Of a DNA stretch of 64,000 nt, positions 42,133 through 51,244 are shown one piece after another. How positions within the stretch are numbered: the stretch's first letter is position 1; each line of letters opens with the position of its first letter. This DNA is from Vibrio viridaestus (GTDB taxonomy: Bacteria; Pseudomonadota; Gammaproteobacteria; Enterobacterales; Vibrionaceae). Where the stretch lies: the NCBI RefSeq assembly GCF_003856525.1, contig NZ_RJVQ01000011.1:62001-126000 (forward strand), read 5' to 3'. The notes below the pieces were generated by a model. That model had not been told where the DNA came from. It made no database searches and saw only the letters and a list, made by a program, of their open reading frames with translations. The position numbers and the translations under genes were made by a program.

Positions 42133-43638
42133 TTATTTCGCCCGTTCAATTTCACGGTGCACCTGACGTAACGATTTTGCCCATGGGCCCAGTCTCTGAA
42201 TTTCAGAAGAAAGAGAGGCCACTGCATCCCTTGCTGACTGAATAGTAGGATAGTTTTTGTACGTTACAATCAACCATTGCTGCTCATTACGAGTGGTTGG
42301 ATAAACATTCACTTCACCTTGTAACTTATATTGTTCAATAAACTTCTCAACTTCAGGCAAAGTATTAAAAGCACCCAATTGCAACGTGTAACTTCGATCA
42401 GACATTGCCATCAACTCATCACGAGCGAACGAGAATGAAATATCCTGTGCTGTTTTTTGCTCAGCAGTTGGTTGCGAATGATTTACATCAGCTTGTGGGG
42501 CACTCGGTGTTTGAACCGCATCAGCCTCAGCACTTTGATCCATGTGTATCGGCTTGCTTTCTGGTGCCTGATCCTGAGTATCCTCAACGGCTGGTGGTTG
42601 CTCCCCACCAATCAACGCGTCGACAACGTCTGAGCTTATCACGACTCTCTTCTGATTACTGTCTTCTATACCGACCTGATCTTTTGTCTCTGCGACGTCT
42701 GGCGGTAATGCATTCGAGTCGTCATTTACCCCGTCTTCAAGGGTGCTTCCACTGCCATCCAGAGGGTCTGTTTCTTTATCGTTCTCTTGTGCTTCATCAG
42801 ATAACGTAGGAATCGCGGTTTGTTCTCTTTTTCCAAGAACTGCCGCAGGATCAATCCCATCGCGAAGCATCCAGTAATAACCACCGCCAATGAGCAGTAG
42901 TAGGAGTAAAATAATAATTGCAATGTTGATGGGTGAACCAATAATCGAGCGAATAACGACACGTTTTTCCATTTTTTGCTCCCCTAAAGCCATGATATTC
43001 CCGGGCGTTTTTCTAACCTTACTGTACGCGTTTCGTACACGTTTCTCCAGATTTGGTTCAACATATCGCATTACATGAAATTCAAAAAAACGATCGGCAT
43101 CATCATCAGAAAGCAAATCAATCTCAACATCAACAGGCTTTTGCTCCTGACCATAACTCAAGCGAGTTAATAGAGGATCAAGTAGATTTGGTAGCGAAAA
43201 GAGAACAACATTAATAGACCAATTCGTCCTATTTTGGCTTTCAAGAACCAACATCCATAATTCTGAAATTAATGCTTCAGATAACAACTGAGCATCATCA
43301 ACAACAATGACAATATTGCAGCTGTCAGAACCGTAAAACTCTGTAATCGTATCAGACAAAGATAGCGTAGGATCAAAGTATGACTGAGATGATAGTTGGG
43401 AGAGAATGGTGGCTCGACGCTGCTCATCATCCTGATTAGGGAAACACATCAGCAGCGCCTGATTTTTGTCTTCAGCCCAAGCTTCAAGGAAGCGCTGAGC
43501 TATCCATGTTTTACCTGCACCTTCAACACCCGTTACTGTAACTAAACTTGAGCCAAAATTAGAAAGTAACTGTAAGCGCTCCAATACCTCAACTTGAGAC
43601 TCTAATTCGAGTACTCTCAATGAATTTGCTGAGCTCAT
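42133..43638 (-). CDS. damX: DamX, SPOR-domain cell-division protein with N-terminal ATPase-like domain
   Basis: 501 residues. The N-terminal domain has a P-loop (GVEGAGKT, 37-44) and a Walker B (NIVIVVDDAQLL, about 108-119), like ExeA/GspA-type AAA ATPases. One membrane segment follows (about 238-257), then a long acidic, Gln/Pro/Asp-rich periplasmic linker and a C-terminal SPOR domain (about 418-495, YTLQLGAFNTLPEVEKFIEQ). SPOR domains bind denuded peptidoglycan at the septum. The location aroK-aroB-damX-dam is as in E. coli, whose DamX lacks the ATPase-like part. Confidence 0.9.
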   Translation of the reverse strand: MSSANSLRVLELESQVEVLERLQLLSNFGSSLVTVTGVEGAGKTWIAQRFLEAWAEDKNQALLMCFPNQDDEQRRATILSQLSSQSYFDPTLSLSDTITEFYGSDSCNIVIVVDDAQLLSEALISELWMLVLESQNRTNWSINVVLFSLPNLLDPLLTRLSYGQEQKPVDVEIDLLSDDDADRFFEFHVMRYVEPNLEKRVRNAYSKVRKTPGNIMALGEQKMEKRVVIRSIIGSPINIAIIILLLLLLIGGGYYWMLRDGIDPAAVLGKREQTAIPTLSDEAQENDKETDPLDGSGSTLEDGVNDDSNALPPDVAETKDQVGIEDSNQKRVVISSDVVDALIGGEQPPAVEDTQDQAPESKPIHMDQSAEADAVQTPSAPQADVNHSQPTAEQKTAQDISFSFARDELMAMSDRSYTLQLGAFNTLPEVEKFIEQYKLQGEVNVYPTTRNEQQWLIVTYKNYPTIQSARDAVASLSSEIQRLGPWAKSLRQVHREIERAK

Positions 43639-43662
43639 GATAACGTCCTTACTCGGTTAAAG

Positions 43663-43680
43663 GCCACGAGAAAACGTGGC
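43663..43680 (-). repeat. Stem-loop between aroB and damX
   Basis: GCCACG and CGTGGC enclose AGAAAA (TTTTCT on the minus strand). No T-tract follows, so it is more likely an intercistronic structure than a full terminator. Confidence 0.45.
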
Positions 43681-43687
43681 TCTGTGA

Positions 43688-44773
43688 CTATTGTCTACAG
43701 GACTCGATCGCCTCCTCGAGTACTGATTCTGGAACACCCTTGACCACATCAGCTTTACCAATGTCTGTTGGTAAAACTAATCTAAGTTCACCAGCCAACA
43801 CTTTTTTATCTCGCATCATATGCTTCATAAAGTCCTGAAACGACATAGATTCTGGTGTATGAATAGGCAGTTTAGCATTCTTGAGTATAGTGACAATACG
43901 TTCAACCTGCTCTGCAGAGATAAGTCCTTGCATGCAAGCCGTTTTTGCCGCCATGACGGTTCCAGCAGCAACCGCTTCACCATGTAGCCAGTTACCATAG
44001 CCTAATTCAGCCTCAATAGCGTGACCAAAAGTATGCCCCAAATTCAACAGAGCTCGAATACCCGACTCTTTCTCATCCTGAGCAACTACTTCGGCTTTAA
44101 TCTCACAACATCTGGCTATCGCATAGGTCAATGCGGCTTCATCATGAGCATAAAGGCGTTCTAGGTTTTCTTCCAACCAAATGAAGAAATCGTAGTCGTA
44201 AATAATGCCGTATTTAATAACTTCGGCCATGCCAGCGGCAAATTCACGTTCGGGAAGAGTTGCCAGACAATCAGTATCAATAATGACCGATTTTGGCTGA
44301 TAAAAAGCCCCGATCATATTTTTACCCATTGGGTGATTAACCGCAGTTTTACCACCTACTGAAGAATCAACTTGAGATAGCAACGTTGTTGGTACCTGAA
44401 TAAAGTCGACCCCTCGTTGATAGCATGCTGCGGCAAAACCAACCAAATCACCGATAACACCACCACCAAGAGCAACTAAGACCATGTCACGGCTGTAATT
44501 GTTCTCAATCAGGTATGTCATCACCGTATTGAATGTTTCGAGACTTTTATACTTTTCGCCATCAGGAAGCTGAAGGAATGAATAATCCACCCCAACCTGC
44601 TTCAGAAGAGCCCCCAATTTCTCCGCATACAGCGGAGCAACCGTATTGTTAGTAACCACAACAACTTTACGTTTAGGGTTTAAAAAAGAAAGCAAAGCCG
44701 GATCATTAAATAATCCGGCGCCGATAGAGATAGGGTAGCTACGTTCACCAAGACTGACCGTAATCCGTTCCAT
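43688..44773 (-). CDS. aroB: 3-dehydroquinate synthase
   Basis: 361 residues (E. coli 362). Second step of the shikimate pathway, NAD- and metal-dependent. NAD site [20 protein letters not shown], substrate loop [20 protein letters not shown], and metal ligands in [19 protein letters not shown] (the two His and a Glu) are visible. It is in an operon with aroK (28-base gap) and damX. Confidence 0.96.
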   Translation of the reverse strand: MERITVSLGERSYPISIGAGLFNDPALLSFLNPKRKVVVVTNNTVAPLYAEKLGALLKQVGVDYSFLQLPDGEKYKSLETFNTVMTYLIENNYSRDMVLVALGGGVIGDLVGFAAACYQRGVDFIQVPTTLLSQVDSSVGGKTAVNHPMGKNMIGAFYQPKSVIIDTDCLATLPEREFAAGMAEVIKYGIIYDYDFFIWLEENLERLYAHDEAALTYAIARCCEIKAEVVAQDEKESGIRALLNLGHTFGHAIEAELGYGNWLHGEAVAAGTVMAAKTACMQGLISAEQVERIVTILKNAKLPIHTPESMSFQDFMKHMMRDKKVLAGELRLVLPTDIGKADVVKGVPESVLEEAIESCRQ

Positions 44774-44801
44774 GGTAATGCTCCGATAAGAAAGAAAGGT
44801 A

Positions 44802-45320
44802 TTATTGTTCTTCTAACATTTTTACGATCTGATTCGCGACCACTTTTGCACTTTGATCGTCAGTTTTAACGACGATATCCGCGATTTCTTCATAAAGTGG
44901 ATTGCGCTCACCAGCGAGAGACTCAAGCACGTCTCTTGGACAATCTGTCTGTAGTAAAGGACGTTTTTTGTCACGGTTTGTACGAGCTAACTGCTTTTCG
45001 ATAGTTGTTTCAAGATAAACAACAACACCTCGAGCAGATAAACGGTTGCGGTTTTCTTTACTTTTAACAGAGCCGCCACCAGTAGCCAGAACAATACCCT
45101 GTTGCTCGGTTAATTCGTTAATAACCGATTCTTCGCGTTTGCGGAAGCCTTCTTCCCCTTCCACATCAAATACCCAAGCGATATCAGCTCCGGTACGTTC
45201 TTCAATAACTGTATCAGAGTCAACAAAGTCCATATGAAGTTGTTGAGCGAGATATCTACCAATTGTACTTTTGCCAGCGCCCATTGGGCCAACAAGGAAA
45301 ATATTACGTTTTTCAGCCAT
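44802..45320 (-). CDS. aroK: Shikimate kinase I
   Basis: 172 residues (E. coli 173). P-loop [16 protein letters not shown], substrate motif [21 protein letters not shown] and the lid NRDKKRPLL. It phosphorylates shikimate. The 187 bases before it, up to the secretin gene, contain a small palindrome GCATAATTTATGC (45376-45388) and probably its promoter. Confidence 0.95.
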   Translation of the reverse strand: MAEKRNIFLVGPMGAGKSTIGRYLAQQLHMDFVDSDTVIEERTGADIAWVFDVEGEEGFRKREESVINELTEQQGIVLATGGGSVKSKENRNRLSARGVVVYLETTIEKQLARTNRDKKRPLLQTDCPRDVLESLAGERNPLYEEIADIVVKTDDQSAKVVANQIVKMLEEQ

Positions 45321-45507
45321 GTTCAGCAGTATATTTTTTGCGTTAATTCAATGACATCGCCAAAAGGGAGTAGCAGCATAATTTATGCAGAATCGCTCTC
45401 TTGGCACCAATTCCTCACAGATATTTCGTGATAAGACCCGAAATTATCTAGATCTGTGCCCCTTATTGCAACTTTATTTTTCCAATTGCGACAAAAACAT
45501 AGCTAAC

Positions 45508-46587
45508 TTATTGAATCAGAAGCCGAGGAGTGATGAAAATTAATAATTCACTTTTCCCGCTACTATCGTATGTTCGGCGAAATAACCCGCCCATCAGAGG
45601 TAAATCACCCAGAACAGGAACTTTGTCCACGTTATGCGTGACACTATTCTGATAGATTCCCCCAAGCACTATGGTCTCTCCACTTTGAGCAAGAACCTGG
45701 GTTCCTATTCTTTGGGTAATAATAGCGACCGCTTCTCCCGTTCCGGTTTTGACAACTTGACCGGGTCTATCCTGAGTCACCACTAAATCCAATGTCATGA
45801 CTCCATTGTCATTGACCTGAGGGGTGACTTTCAGACTCAATACCGCTTTTTTAAACGCGATGGTTTGTTCGCCATCACTATTGGACTGTAAATAAGGAAT
45901 TTCTGTTCCTTGCTCAATAAACGCTGACTGATGATTTGTCGTAAGTAATCTCGGACTGGATATAACTTCCGCTTTTGATTCGCTCTGCAATGCGGACAGC
46001 TCCAAGTCTAAGAGTGTCTCAGTACCAAGAGACGCTAACTGAAATGCGATAGAAGAAGCGTTTGCAGAACTTGCCGGCAGCGAAATACTCAGAGAATCAT
46101 TAAGGTTTCCAGAGATTGAACCATCATTATGGCGAGAATCTAATCCCCACTGGACACCTAATTCGTCGGTCGCACCTTCATTGACCATCGCGATTCTTGC
46201 TTCGATTTCTATTAACTCAGAAGGACTATCAATAACATCCAGAATTTGCCGTACCCTTTGTAACACATCCGAGCTATCGAACAGGACGAGTACATTCGTT
46301 CTTTTATCAAATGACACAGAACCTTGAGAAGACAAAAAACGATCGCTTGAGTCCAGCATATCAGCGATGGATTCTGCATCAGCGTACTTTAGTCTCACCA
46401 TCAACGTTCTTCTTTCTTTATTACTGTCAGACTGCTTTACCGCATTAACCGTTAACTGTTCAGACTTTTTATTATTCCCTTTAATCTCGGGATTAATGAT
46501 GTGAAACGGATCGAGAGCATGGGCCGTTTCCCCCAAGACGGTGCCGCTCATAAAAATAAAGCCTAGTGATATAATCCATTTATTCAT
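45508..46587 (-). CDS. pilQ: Short secretin (PilQ/HofQ/ComE-like) lacking N0/AMIN region
   Basis: 359 residues with a signal peptide (MNKWIISLGFIFMSGTVLGE). After a 40-residue linker comes one N1-type domain (about 59-122, YADAESIADMLDSS, DKRTNVLVL) and the secretin pore domain (about 127-358, with GTEIPYLQSN, VTPQVNDNGVMTLDL and VPVLGDLPLMGGLF). Usual PilQ proteins (over 550 residues in Vibrio) start with AMIN domains and all have an N0 (STN) domain; even HofQ (412) and ComE (445) keep N0. This one has neither. It overlaps the upstream pilO by 8 bases, so pilP is absent. It lies beside aroK as usual. Whether it forms a working outer-membrane pore is uncertain. Confidence 0.8.
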   Translation of the reverse strand: MNKWIISLGFIFMSGTVLGETAHALDPFHIINPEIKGNNKKSEQLTVNAVKQSDSNKERRTLMVRLKYADAESIADMLDSSDRFLSSQGSVSFDKRTNVLVLFDSSDVLQRVRQILDVIDSPSELIEIEARIAMVNEGATDELGVQWGLDSRHNDGSISGNLNDSLSISLPASSANASSIAFQLASLGTETLLDLELSALQSESKAEVISSPRLLTTNHQSAFIEQGTEIPYLQSNSDGEQTIAFKKAVLSLKVTPQVNDNGVMTLDLVVTQDRPGQVVKTGTGEAVAIITQRIGTQVLAQSGETIVLGGIYQNSVTHNVDKVPVLGDLPLMGGLFRRTYDSSGKSELLIFITPRLLIQ

Positions 46588-47137
46588 TCTTGTTCTCTCT
46601 ACTCTGATAAAAGGACCCAGTGGCGATTACGGATATACTGTTTCGCTCTCTTTGCCAGTGAGAATAGGTGAACGCAAGATATCCCTTAGACTGTTTAGCT
46701 AATGAAAAGAAGGTGTTCAGTTGAGTAAACGTTCCAGACAAACTGATCTCAAACTGTTTCTTTTGGTAATAATCAAGAACCTCTTCTTTTTGCCACTGAA
46801 AATTGTGACGAGATAATTCACTCTTTCGCGCCATGATTTCTAACTCTTGAGCAAGACGAAAAGACCGTGGAATATCAAAATGGGTCTCAACGATATCTAG
46901 AGATAATTTCTGAGTTGCATTGTTATCAACCAGAACATCAATCTGCCTTTGAGTTTGATAATTTTTGGCAAGCAACACAGCAATCTCATTTTTAGTCTGC
47001 GTTTCGTGCCTATGTAAATTGGCGAATAACGGTTGCCAGACACTCCAAAAAACAGTCACACACAAACAAAGAGTCAACCCGATATTGCATATCCATCGGA
47101 TAACTGCATAGGAATAAAAGAAATGACCAATCATCAT
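46580..47137 (-). CDS. pilO: PilO-like inner-membrane assembly protein
   Basis: 185 residues with one N-terminal membrane segment (about 14-36, ICNIGLTLCLCVTVFWSVW), a periplasmic coiled coil, and a C-terminal ferredoxin-like part (QFEISLSGTFTQLNTFFSLA, VIATGSFY). This is the PilO/HofO/ComC layout. It would form heterodimers with PilN on the periplasmic side. Similarity to other Vibrio PilO is weak by eye, so the call rests on layout and operon position. Confidence 0.72.
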   Translation of the reverse strand: MMIGHFFYSYAVIRWICNIGLTLCLCVTVFWSVWQPLFANLHRHETQTKNEIAVLLAKNYQTQRQIDVLVDNNATQKLSLDIVETHFDIPRSFRLAQELEIMARKSELSRHNFQWQKEEVLDYYQKKQFEISLSGTFTQLNTFFSLAKQSKGYLAFTYSHWQRERNSISVIATGSFYQSRENKNE

Positions 47138-47143
47138 AAATTC

Positions 47144-47677
47144 CTACTCTGAATTCATAACAAGACGAAATTTCTGATTTAGCGAATGCTTGTTTGACTG
47201 CACATTCTCTATGGTGATCTCTCTCCCACGAGATTTCAGAGTCAGTGCTTCAATAAACTGCCTAAATATTTCAGGTTGGGTAAATTCCCCATCCACAACA
47301 ATTCTTTCACCTGTTTGCGTAAATCGTCTTAAGGCAAGTTGCGAGCTGACACTGTGGCTTAACGTAGTTAATAAATCTGGTAATAATTGCTGCTGTCGCT
47401 TGAGCTCACGATGAATTGCCAGTGATTGTTGAAATTGAGCGGACACCGCATACTGCTCCGATAACTCAGCGGCGAGTTGACTTTGTTCACGTTGCAGCCA
47501 AGACAATTGCTGATAATAATATTGCTGTTTTACCTGTTCATTCTGCCAGTAACCATAACTGATGAACTCTATGCTACAACTCAATATGGCGACTATGGCC
47601 AGAGTTGAAAATAAACTGCGCTTTCTAAAAAGTGTCTGATGCTGGCGCCAATTAATGAAATTGATACTATGCGACAT
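47144..47677 (-). CDS. pilN: PilN-like inner-membrane assembly protein
   Basis: 177 residues. A short cytoplasmic N-terminus SINFINWR (the PilN motif INLLPWR-like, which binds PilM) precedes one membrane segment (about 22-44). A coiled coil and a ferredoxin-like domain follow (IVVDGEFTQPEIFRQFIEAL). Overlaps the end of pilM by 11 bases; 6 bases separate it from pilO. The motif is NFINWRQHQ, which is typical enough to support the call. Confidence 0.75.
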   Translation of the reverse strand: MSHSINFINWRQHQTLFRKRSLFSTLAIVAILSCSIEFISYGYWQNEQVKQQYYYQQLSWLQREQSQLAAELSEQYAVSAQFQQSLAIHRELKRQQQLLPDLLTTLSHSVSSQLALRRFTQTGERIVVDGEFTQPEIFRQFIEALTLKSRGREITIENVQSNKHSLNQKFRLVMNSE

Positions 47678-48584
47678 AACGATGTTCCTCTATCGCATGG
47701 AATCCACTCAAAGCTGAACCTAGTGCGAGAAAGGGCTCATTTACATTTTGCTCTATAAGCAAGGCATGATGGTTAAATAGGGATTCAAGACGATAGATCT
47801 TGATACCAAGTAGTTGTTTTGCACACGATTCGATCTCCTGTGGTAGTTCTACTGAGCTATAAATAAGCGTCGCTTGAGGTTTAATCGATGGGTTGAGTGA
47901 GAGAAAGCGCTGACACTCTTGGTAAAAAAGTGCCGCCATCTGGCTCAAGTTTGTTGTGGATCTATCGGCTAATGAACTGCACCGATAAACATAGCGGTCG
48001 CCATCACTAAAGCCAAATCTGACGTTTTCCTTCCCCCAATCAATCAGCAATGATTGTTGAGTTTCCATGCAGACATCAACCCATAAGTGAGCATGATGAA
48101 AGGCGTTTTTTTCCGACTCAATGAGGCCTAGTTTTAAACCAGCATTTTTAACCAGCTGTTTTCGACTAAGGACTTCGGCTTTACGTGTCGCAAACACTTG
48201 AAATAGTGAACCTACTTGCTCATAGTCAATGGCTAATTCCTCTATTGGTAAAGGCGCCGATTTAGCGAAAGCACGAAGAACTGCGGGGCCCTCCTCTTTA
48301 CGCCCGCGGATATAACTGGGTACATCGACTATTTTGCAAATGACAGCAGACTCAGGGACACACAATGTGATTTCTCTTCCCTTTCTCAATCGTTTTTTCT
48401 TTAATTCAGCTAATATATTGACAAGAAGTTGATGATGTAAGGGGATGTTTTCAGACACAATATCTCGGTTCGTAGGAATATCTTGAATCATTTGCAGTTG
48501 ATAAGTGTCATACTTTCTAGCGACAGTGACAGCAAGAATTGAATCACAGCGAATATCGATACCCGTTATTATTCGTTTACTCAT
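47667..48584 (-). CDS. pilM: PilM-like cytoplasmic actin-fold protein
   Basis: 305 residues (about 340 in most Vibrio). Opens RIITGIDIRCDSILAVTVAR, an actin-like fold start of the PilM/ComA family, with ITLCVPESAVICKIVDVP and PIEELAIDYEQV. The nucleotide-site motifs are less clear than in canonical PilM, for example LLIDWGKENVRFGFSDGD in place of the usual DIGA pattern. It would bind the PilN tail. It is divergent from mrcA, 133 bases away, as in V. cholerae and E. coli. Confidence 0.75.
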   Translation of the reverse strand: MSKRIITGIDIRCDSILAVTVARKYDTYQLQMIQDIPTNRDIVSENIPLHHQLLVNILAELKKKRLRKGREITLCVPESAVICKIVDVPSYIRGRKEEGPAVLRAFAKSAPLPIEELAIDYEQVGSLFQVFATRKAEVLSRKQLVKNAGLKLGLIESEKNAFHHAHLWVDVCMETQQSLLIDWGKENVRFGFSDGDRYVYRCSSLADRSTTNLSQMAALFYQECQRFLSLNPSIKPQATLIYSSVELPQEIESCAKQLLGIKIYRLESLFNHHALLIEQNVNEPFLALGSALSGFHAIEEHRYVA

Positions 48585-48717
48585 TTTTTATTCCCTTAAA
48601 TCGACTCTGTTAAAATGCGTTATTGGTAGTACAATATGCGACCATTTCAGAGCTAGTTTTGTAGCGGAAAGTAATCCGATTTGCATCTGAGCATTTCGAC
48701 TAAACAGGGATTATCCG

Positions 48718-51186
48718 GTGAAGTTCATAAAGCGATTATTTTTACTTGCATTGATTTGCATAGTTTTAGGATCAGGAACAATTATTGGTTTCTATTATTA
48801 CGTGAAGCCAGAGCTACCCGACGTAGCGACTTTAAAAGACGTTAAACTGCAAACACCAATGCAAGTGTTCAGTAAAGACGGCAAGCTGATCGCACAATTT
48901 GGAGAAAAAAGACGAATTCCTCTAAAGCTGTCTGAAATCCCACCAGAACTGCGGGAAGCATTTATTGCCACAGAGGATTCTCGCTTTTACGAACACTACG
49001 GTTTTGATCCTATTGGTATTGTGCGTGCCGCTATCGCTGTCATGATTTCAGGTAATGCCACCCAAGGGGCGAGTACGATTACTCAGCAGCTTGCGCGTAA
49101 CTTTTTCTTGTCTAACGAGAAGAAAATCATGCGTAAGATTAAAGAGATTTTCATTGCCGTTCATATTGAGCAATTACTAACAAAAGACGAGATTTTAGAG
49201 CTTTACCTAAATAAAATTTATCTGGGTTATCGTTCTTACGGTGTTGGAGCAGCTGCTAAGGTCTACTTCGGAAAAAGTGTTAATGATCTTACTTTGAGTG
49301 AAATGGCGGTGATTGCGGGTCTGCCTAAAGCTCCATCAACGATGAACCCAATCTATTCCCTTCAACGTGCAACCAAACGTCGAAACGTCGTTTTAGCGCG
49401 TATGCTAGACGAGCACTACATAACTAAACAGGAATATGAAGAAGCGAAATCAGAGGCGATAGTCGCGAGTTATCATGGGGCTGAAATCGGTCTTGATGCT
49501 CCCTATATTGCAGAAATAGCTCGTGCATGGATGGTGGATCGTTATGGTGAAGATGCTTACACATCAGGCATGCAAGTTTATATGACGGTTGATTCAACGA
49601 TGCAAGCGTCAGCCAATAAAGCAGCCATAGATAACCTAATCAATTACGATGAACGTCACGGCTACAGAGGCGCAGTAAGAACATTGTGGAAAGAGGGTGA
49701 GCCTACCCTCTCCAACGATGATATTGATGAAAAACTGGCAGACCAACCAAGCTATGGGCAATTTATTCCCGCTGTTGTCACTCACGTGAACGAAGACTCT
49801 GCGCAAGTTTTCGTGAAACGATTTGGCCAACAATCTATTTCATGGGATGAAATGAAATGGGCTCGTCCATACATTACGGATAAAAGACAAGGTTATGCTC
49901 CCAAAAAACCTGCGGATATTCTAAAAGCAGGTGAGCAAATTTGGGTTCGAAATATCAGTTCGGAAGACGAGTCTCCCGTTTGGCATTTAAGCCAAGTACC
50001 AAGTGCTAATACAGCTTTTGTTGCAATGGATCCTGAAAATGGCGCTGTTAAAGCTCTGGTTGGTGGCTTTAACTTTGTACACAGTAAATTTAACCGTGCA
50101 ACACAGTCGATTCGTCAGGTCGGTTCGGGTATTAAGCCATTTATCTATTCTGCTGCTCTGGATAAAGGTATGACATTAGCGACTCTGATCAACGATGCAC
50201 CAATTAATAAGTGGGATCAAAGCCAGGGAACAGCGTGGCGTCCACAAAACTCACCACCGACCTATGGCGGACCTACACGGATGAAAATTGGTTTAGCCCA
50301 ATCTAAAAACGTTATGGCCGTACGCGTACTGCGTGAGGTAGGTTTGGAAGATACTCGTCATTATCTTACTCGTTTTGGGTTTGATCTCGATAAACTTCCT
50401 GACTCAGAAACAGTGGCTCTAGGAGCAGGCAGTCTTTCCCCTCTAAAACTGGTTCAGGGATACTCTGTCTTTGCCAACGGTGGTTACTATGTCAAAGCGT
50501 ATTTTGTTGATCACGTAGAAGACTCATTTGGTCAATTGGAATACCAAGCTGAGCCTAAAGTGGTCTGCCACGCTAACTGCCAAACGACTGAAGATGAATC
50601 GGCTAATGAGTCAGCCTATGCTCCACAAGTGATCTCAGAACAAAATGCATTCTTAGTGAGACAAATGCTCCACAGCAATATTTGGGGTGGCGGTGACTGG
50701 AGAGAAGGCACTGGCTGGAATGGTACTGGTTGGAGAGCGCAAAAGCTCAAACGTCGTGATATTGGTGGAAAAACCGGTACAACCAACGACTCGAAAGATA
50801 CTTGGTATAATGGCTTTGCTCCGGGAGTGGTTGCCACCGCTTGGGTTGGTTTTGACAACCATAACCGTGAACTAGGTCGCTCAAGTCGCAATGCCAATAT
50901 GGGTAACGATATGGCGAGCGGTGGTGAATCGGGAGGTAAAACAGCCCAACCTGCATGGATTGAGTTTATGCAGCAGATTCTTGCTGACGTACCAGAGCAA
51001 GAGGAAGCCGTACCGGATAATATTATTCGCGTTCGTATAGACAGAGCGACGGGCCTATTAACCAACAAGACTGACGGTACTTCAATGTTTGAGTATTTTG
51101 AAGCGGGTACGGAACCAAGAGAATACGTACAAAATAGTATCACTAACAGTATTTCGACGTCTGGTGGTAGCGAAGAGCTATTTTAA
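48718..51186 (+). CDS. mrcA: Penicillin-binding protein 1A
   Basis: 822 residues (E. coli 850) from a GTG at 48718 (GGGATTATCC before it). Bifunctional class A PBP. One N-terminal membrane anchor (about 6-28), then a glycosyltransferase domain with the catalytic Glu in ATEDSRFYEHYGFD and GASTITQQLARNFFL. An OB-like insert follows, then the transpeptidase with SGIK (Ser nucleophile in VGSGIKPFIYSAAL), SKN and KTGTTNDSKD. It polymerises and crosslinks peptidoglycan in the periplasm. The terminator after it is shared with oxyR. Confidence 0.96.
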   Translation: MKFIKRLFLLALICIVLGSGTIIGFYYYVKPELPDVATLKDVKLQTPMQVFSKDGKLIAQFGEKRRIPLKLSEIPPELREAFIATEDSRFYEHYGFDPIGIVRAAIAVMISGNATQGASTITQQLARNFFLSNEKKIMRKIKEIFIAVHIEQLLTKDEILELYLNKIYLGYRSYGVGAAAKVYFGKSVNDLTLSEMAVIAGLPKAPSTMNPIYSLQRATKRRNVVLARMLDEHYITKQEYEEAKSEAIVASYHGAEIGLDAPYIAEIARAWMVDRYGEDAYTSGMQVYMTVDSTMQASANKAAIDNLINYDERHGYRGAVRTLWKEGEPTLSNDDIDEKLADQPSYGQFIPAVVTHVNEDSAQVFVKRFGQQSISWDEMKWARPYITDKRQGYAPKKPADILKAGEQIWVRNISSEDESPVWHLSQVPSANTAFVAMDPENGAVKALVGGFNFVHSKFNRATQSIRQVGSGIKPFIYSAALDKGMTLATLINDAPINKWDQSQGTAWRPQNSPPTYGGPTRMKIGLAQSKNVMAVRVLREVGLEDTRHYLTRFGFDLDKLPDSETVALGAGSLSPLKLVQGYSVFANGGYYVKAYFVDHVEDSFGQLEYQAEPKVVCHANCQTTEDESANESAYAPQVISEQNAFLVRQMLHSNIWGGGDWREGTGWNGTGWRAQKLKRRDIGGKTGTTNDSKDTWYNGFAPGVVATAWVGFDNHNRELGRSSRNANMGNDMASGGESGGKTAQPAWIEFMQQILADVPEQEEAVPDNIIRVRIDRATGLLTNKTDGTSMFEYFEAGTEPREYVQNSITNSISTSGGSEELF

Positions 51187-51204
51187 TCCGTCATCGATTG
51201 ATAT

Positions 51205-51231
51205 AAAACGCGCCTCAACTCGGCGCGTTTT
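51205..51231. terminator. Bidirectional terminator between mrcA and oxyR
   Basis: AAAACGCGCC (51205-51214) pairs with GGCGCGTTTT (51222-51231) around a 7-base loop; T-run on the plus side and A-run on the other. Confidence 0.9.
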
Positions 51232-51244
51232 TTATTGCTCGGAA

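Noticed and set aside
42405-42809. 134-residue open frame antisense to damX
   Set aside because: It lies fully inside a clear damX gene on the other strand; composition is a mirror of the SPOR linker region.
50616-51143. 175-residue open frame antisense to mrcA
   Set aside because: Mirror of the conserved transpeptidase region; no ribosome site or family likeness.
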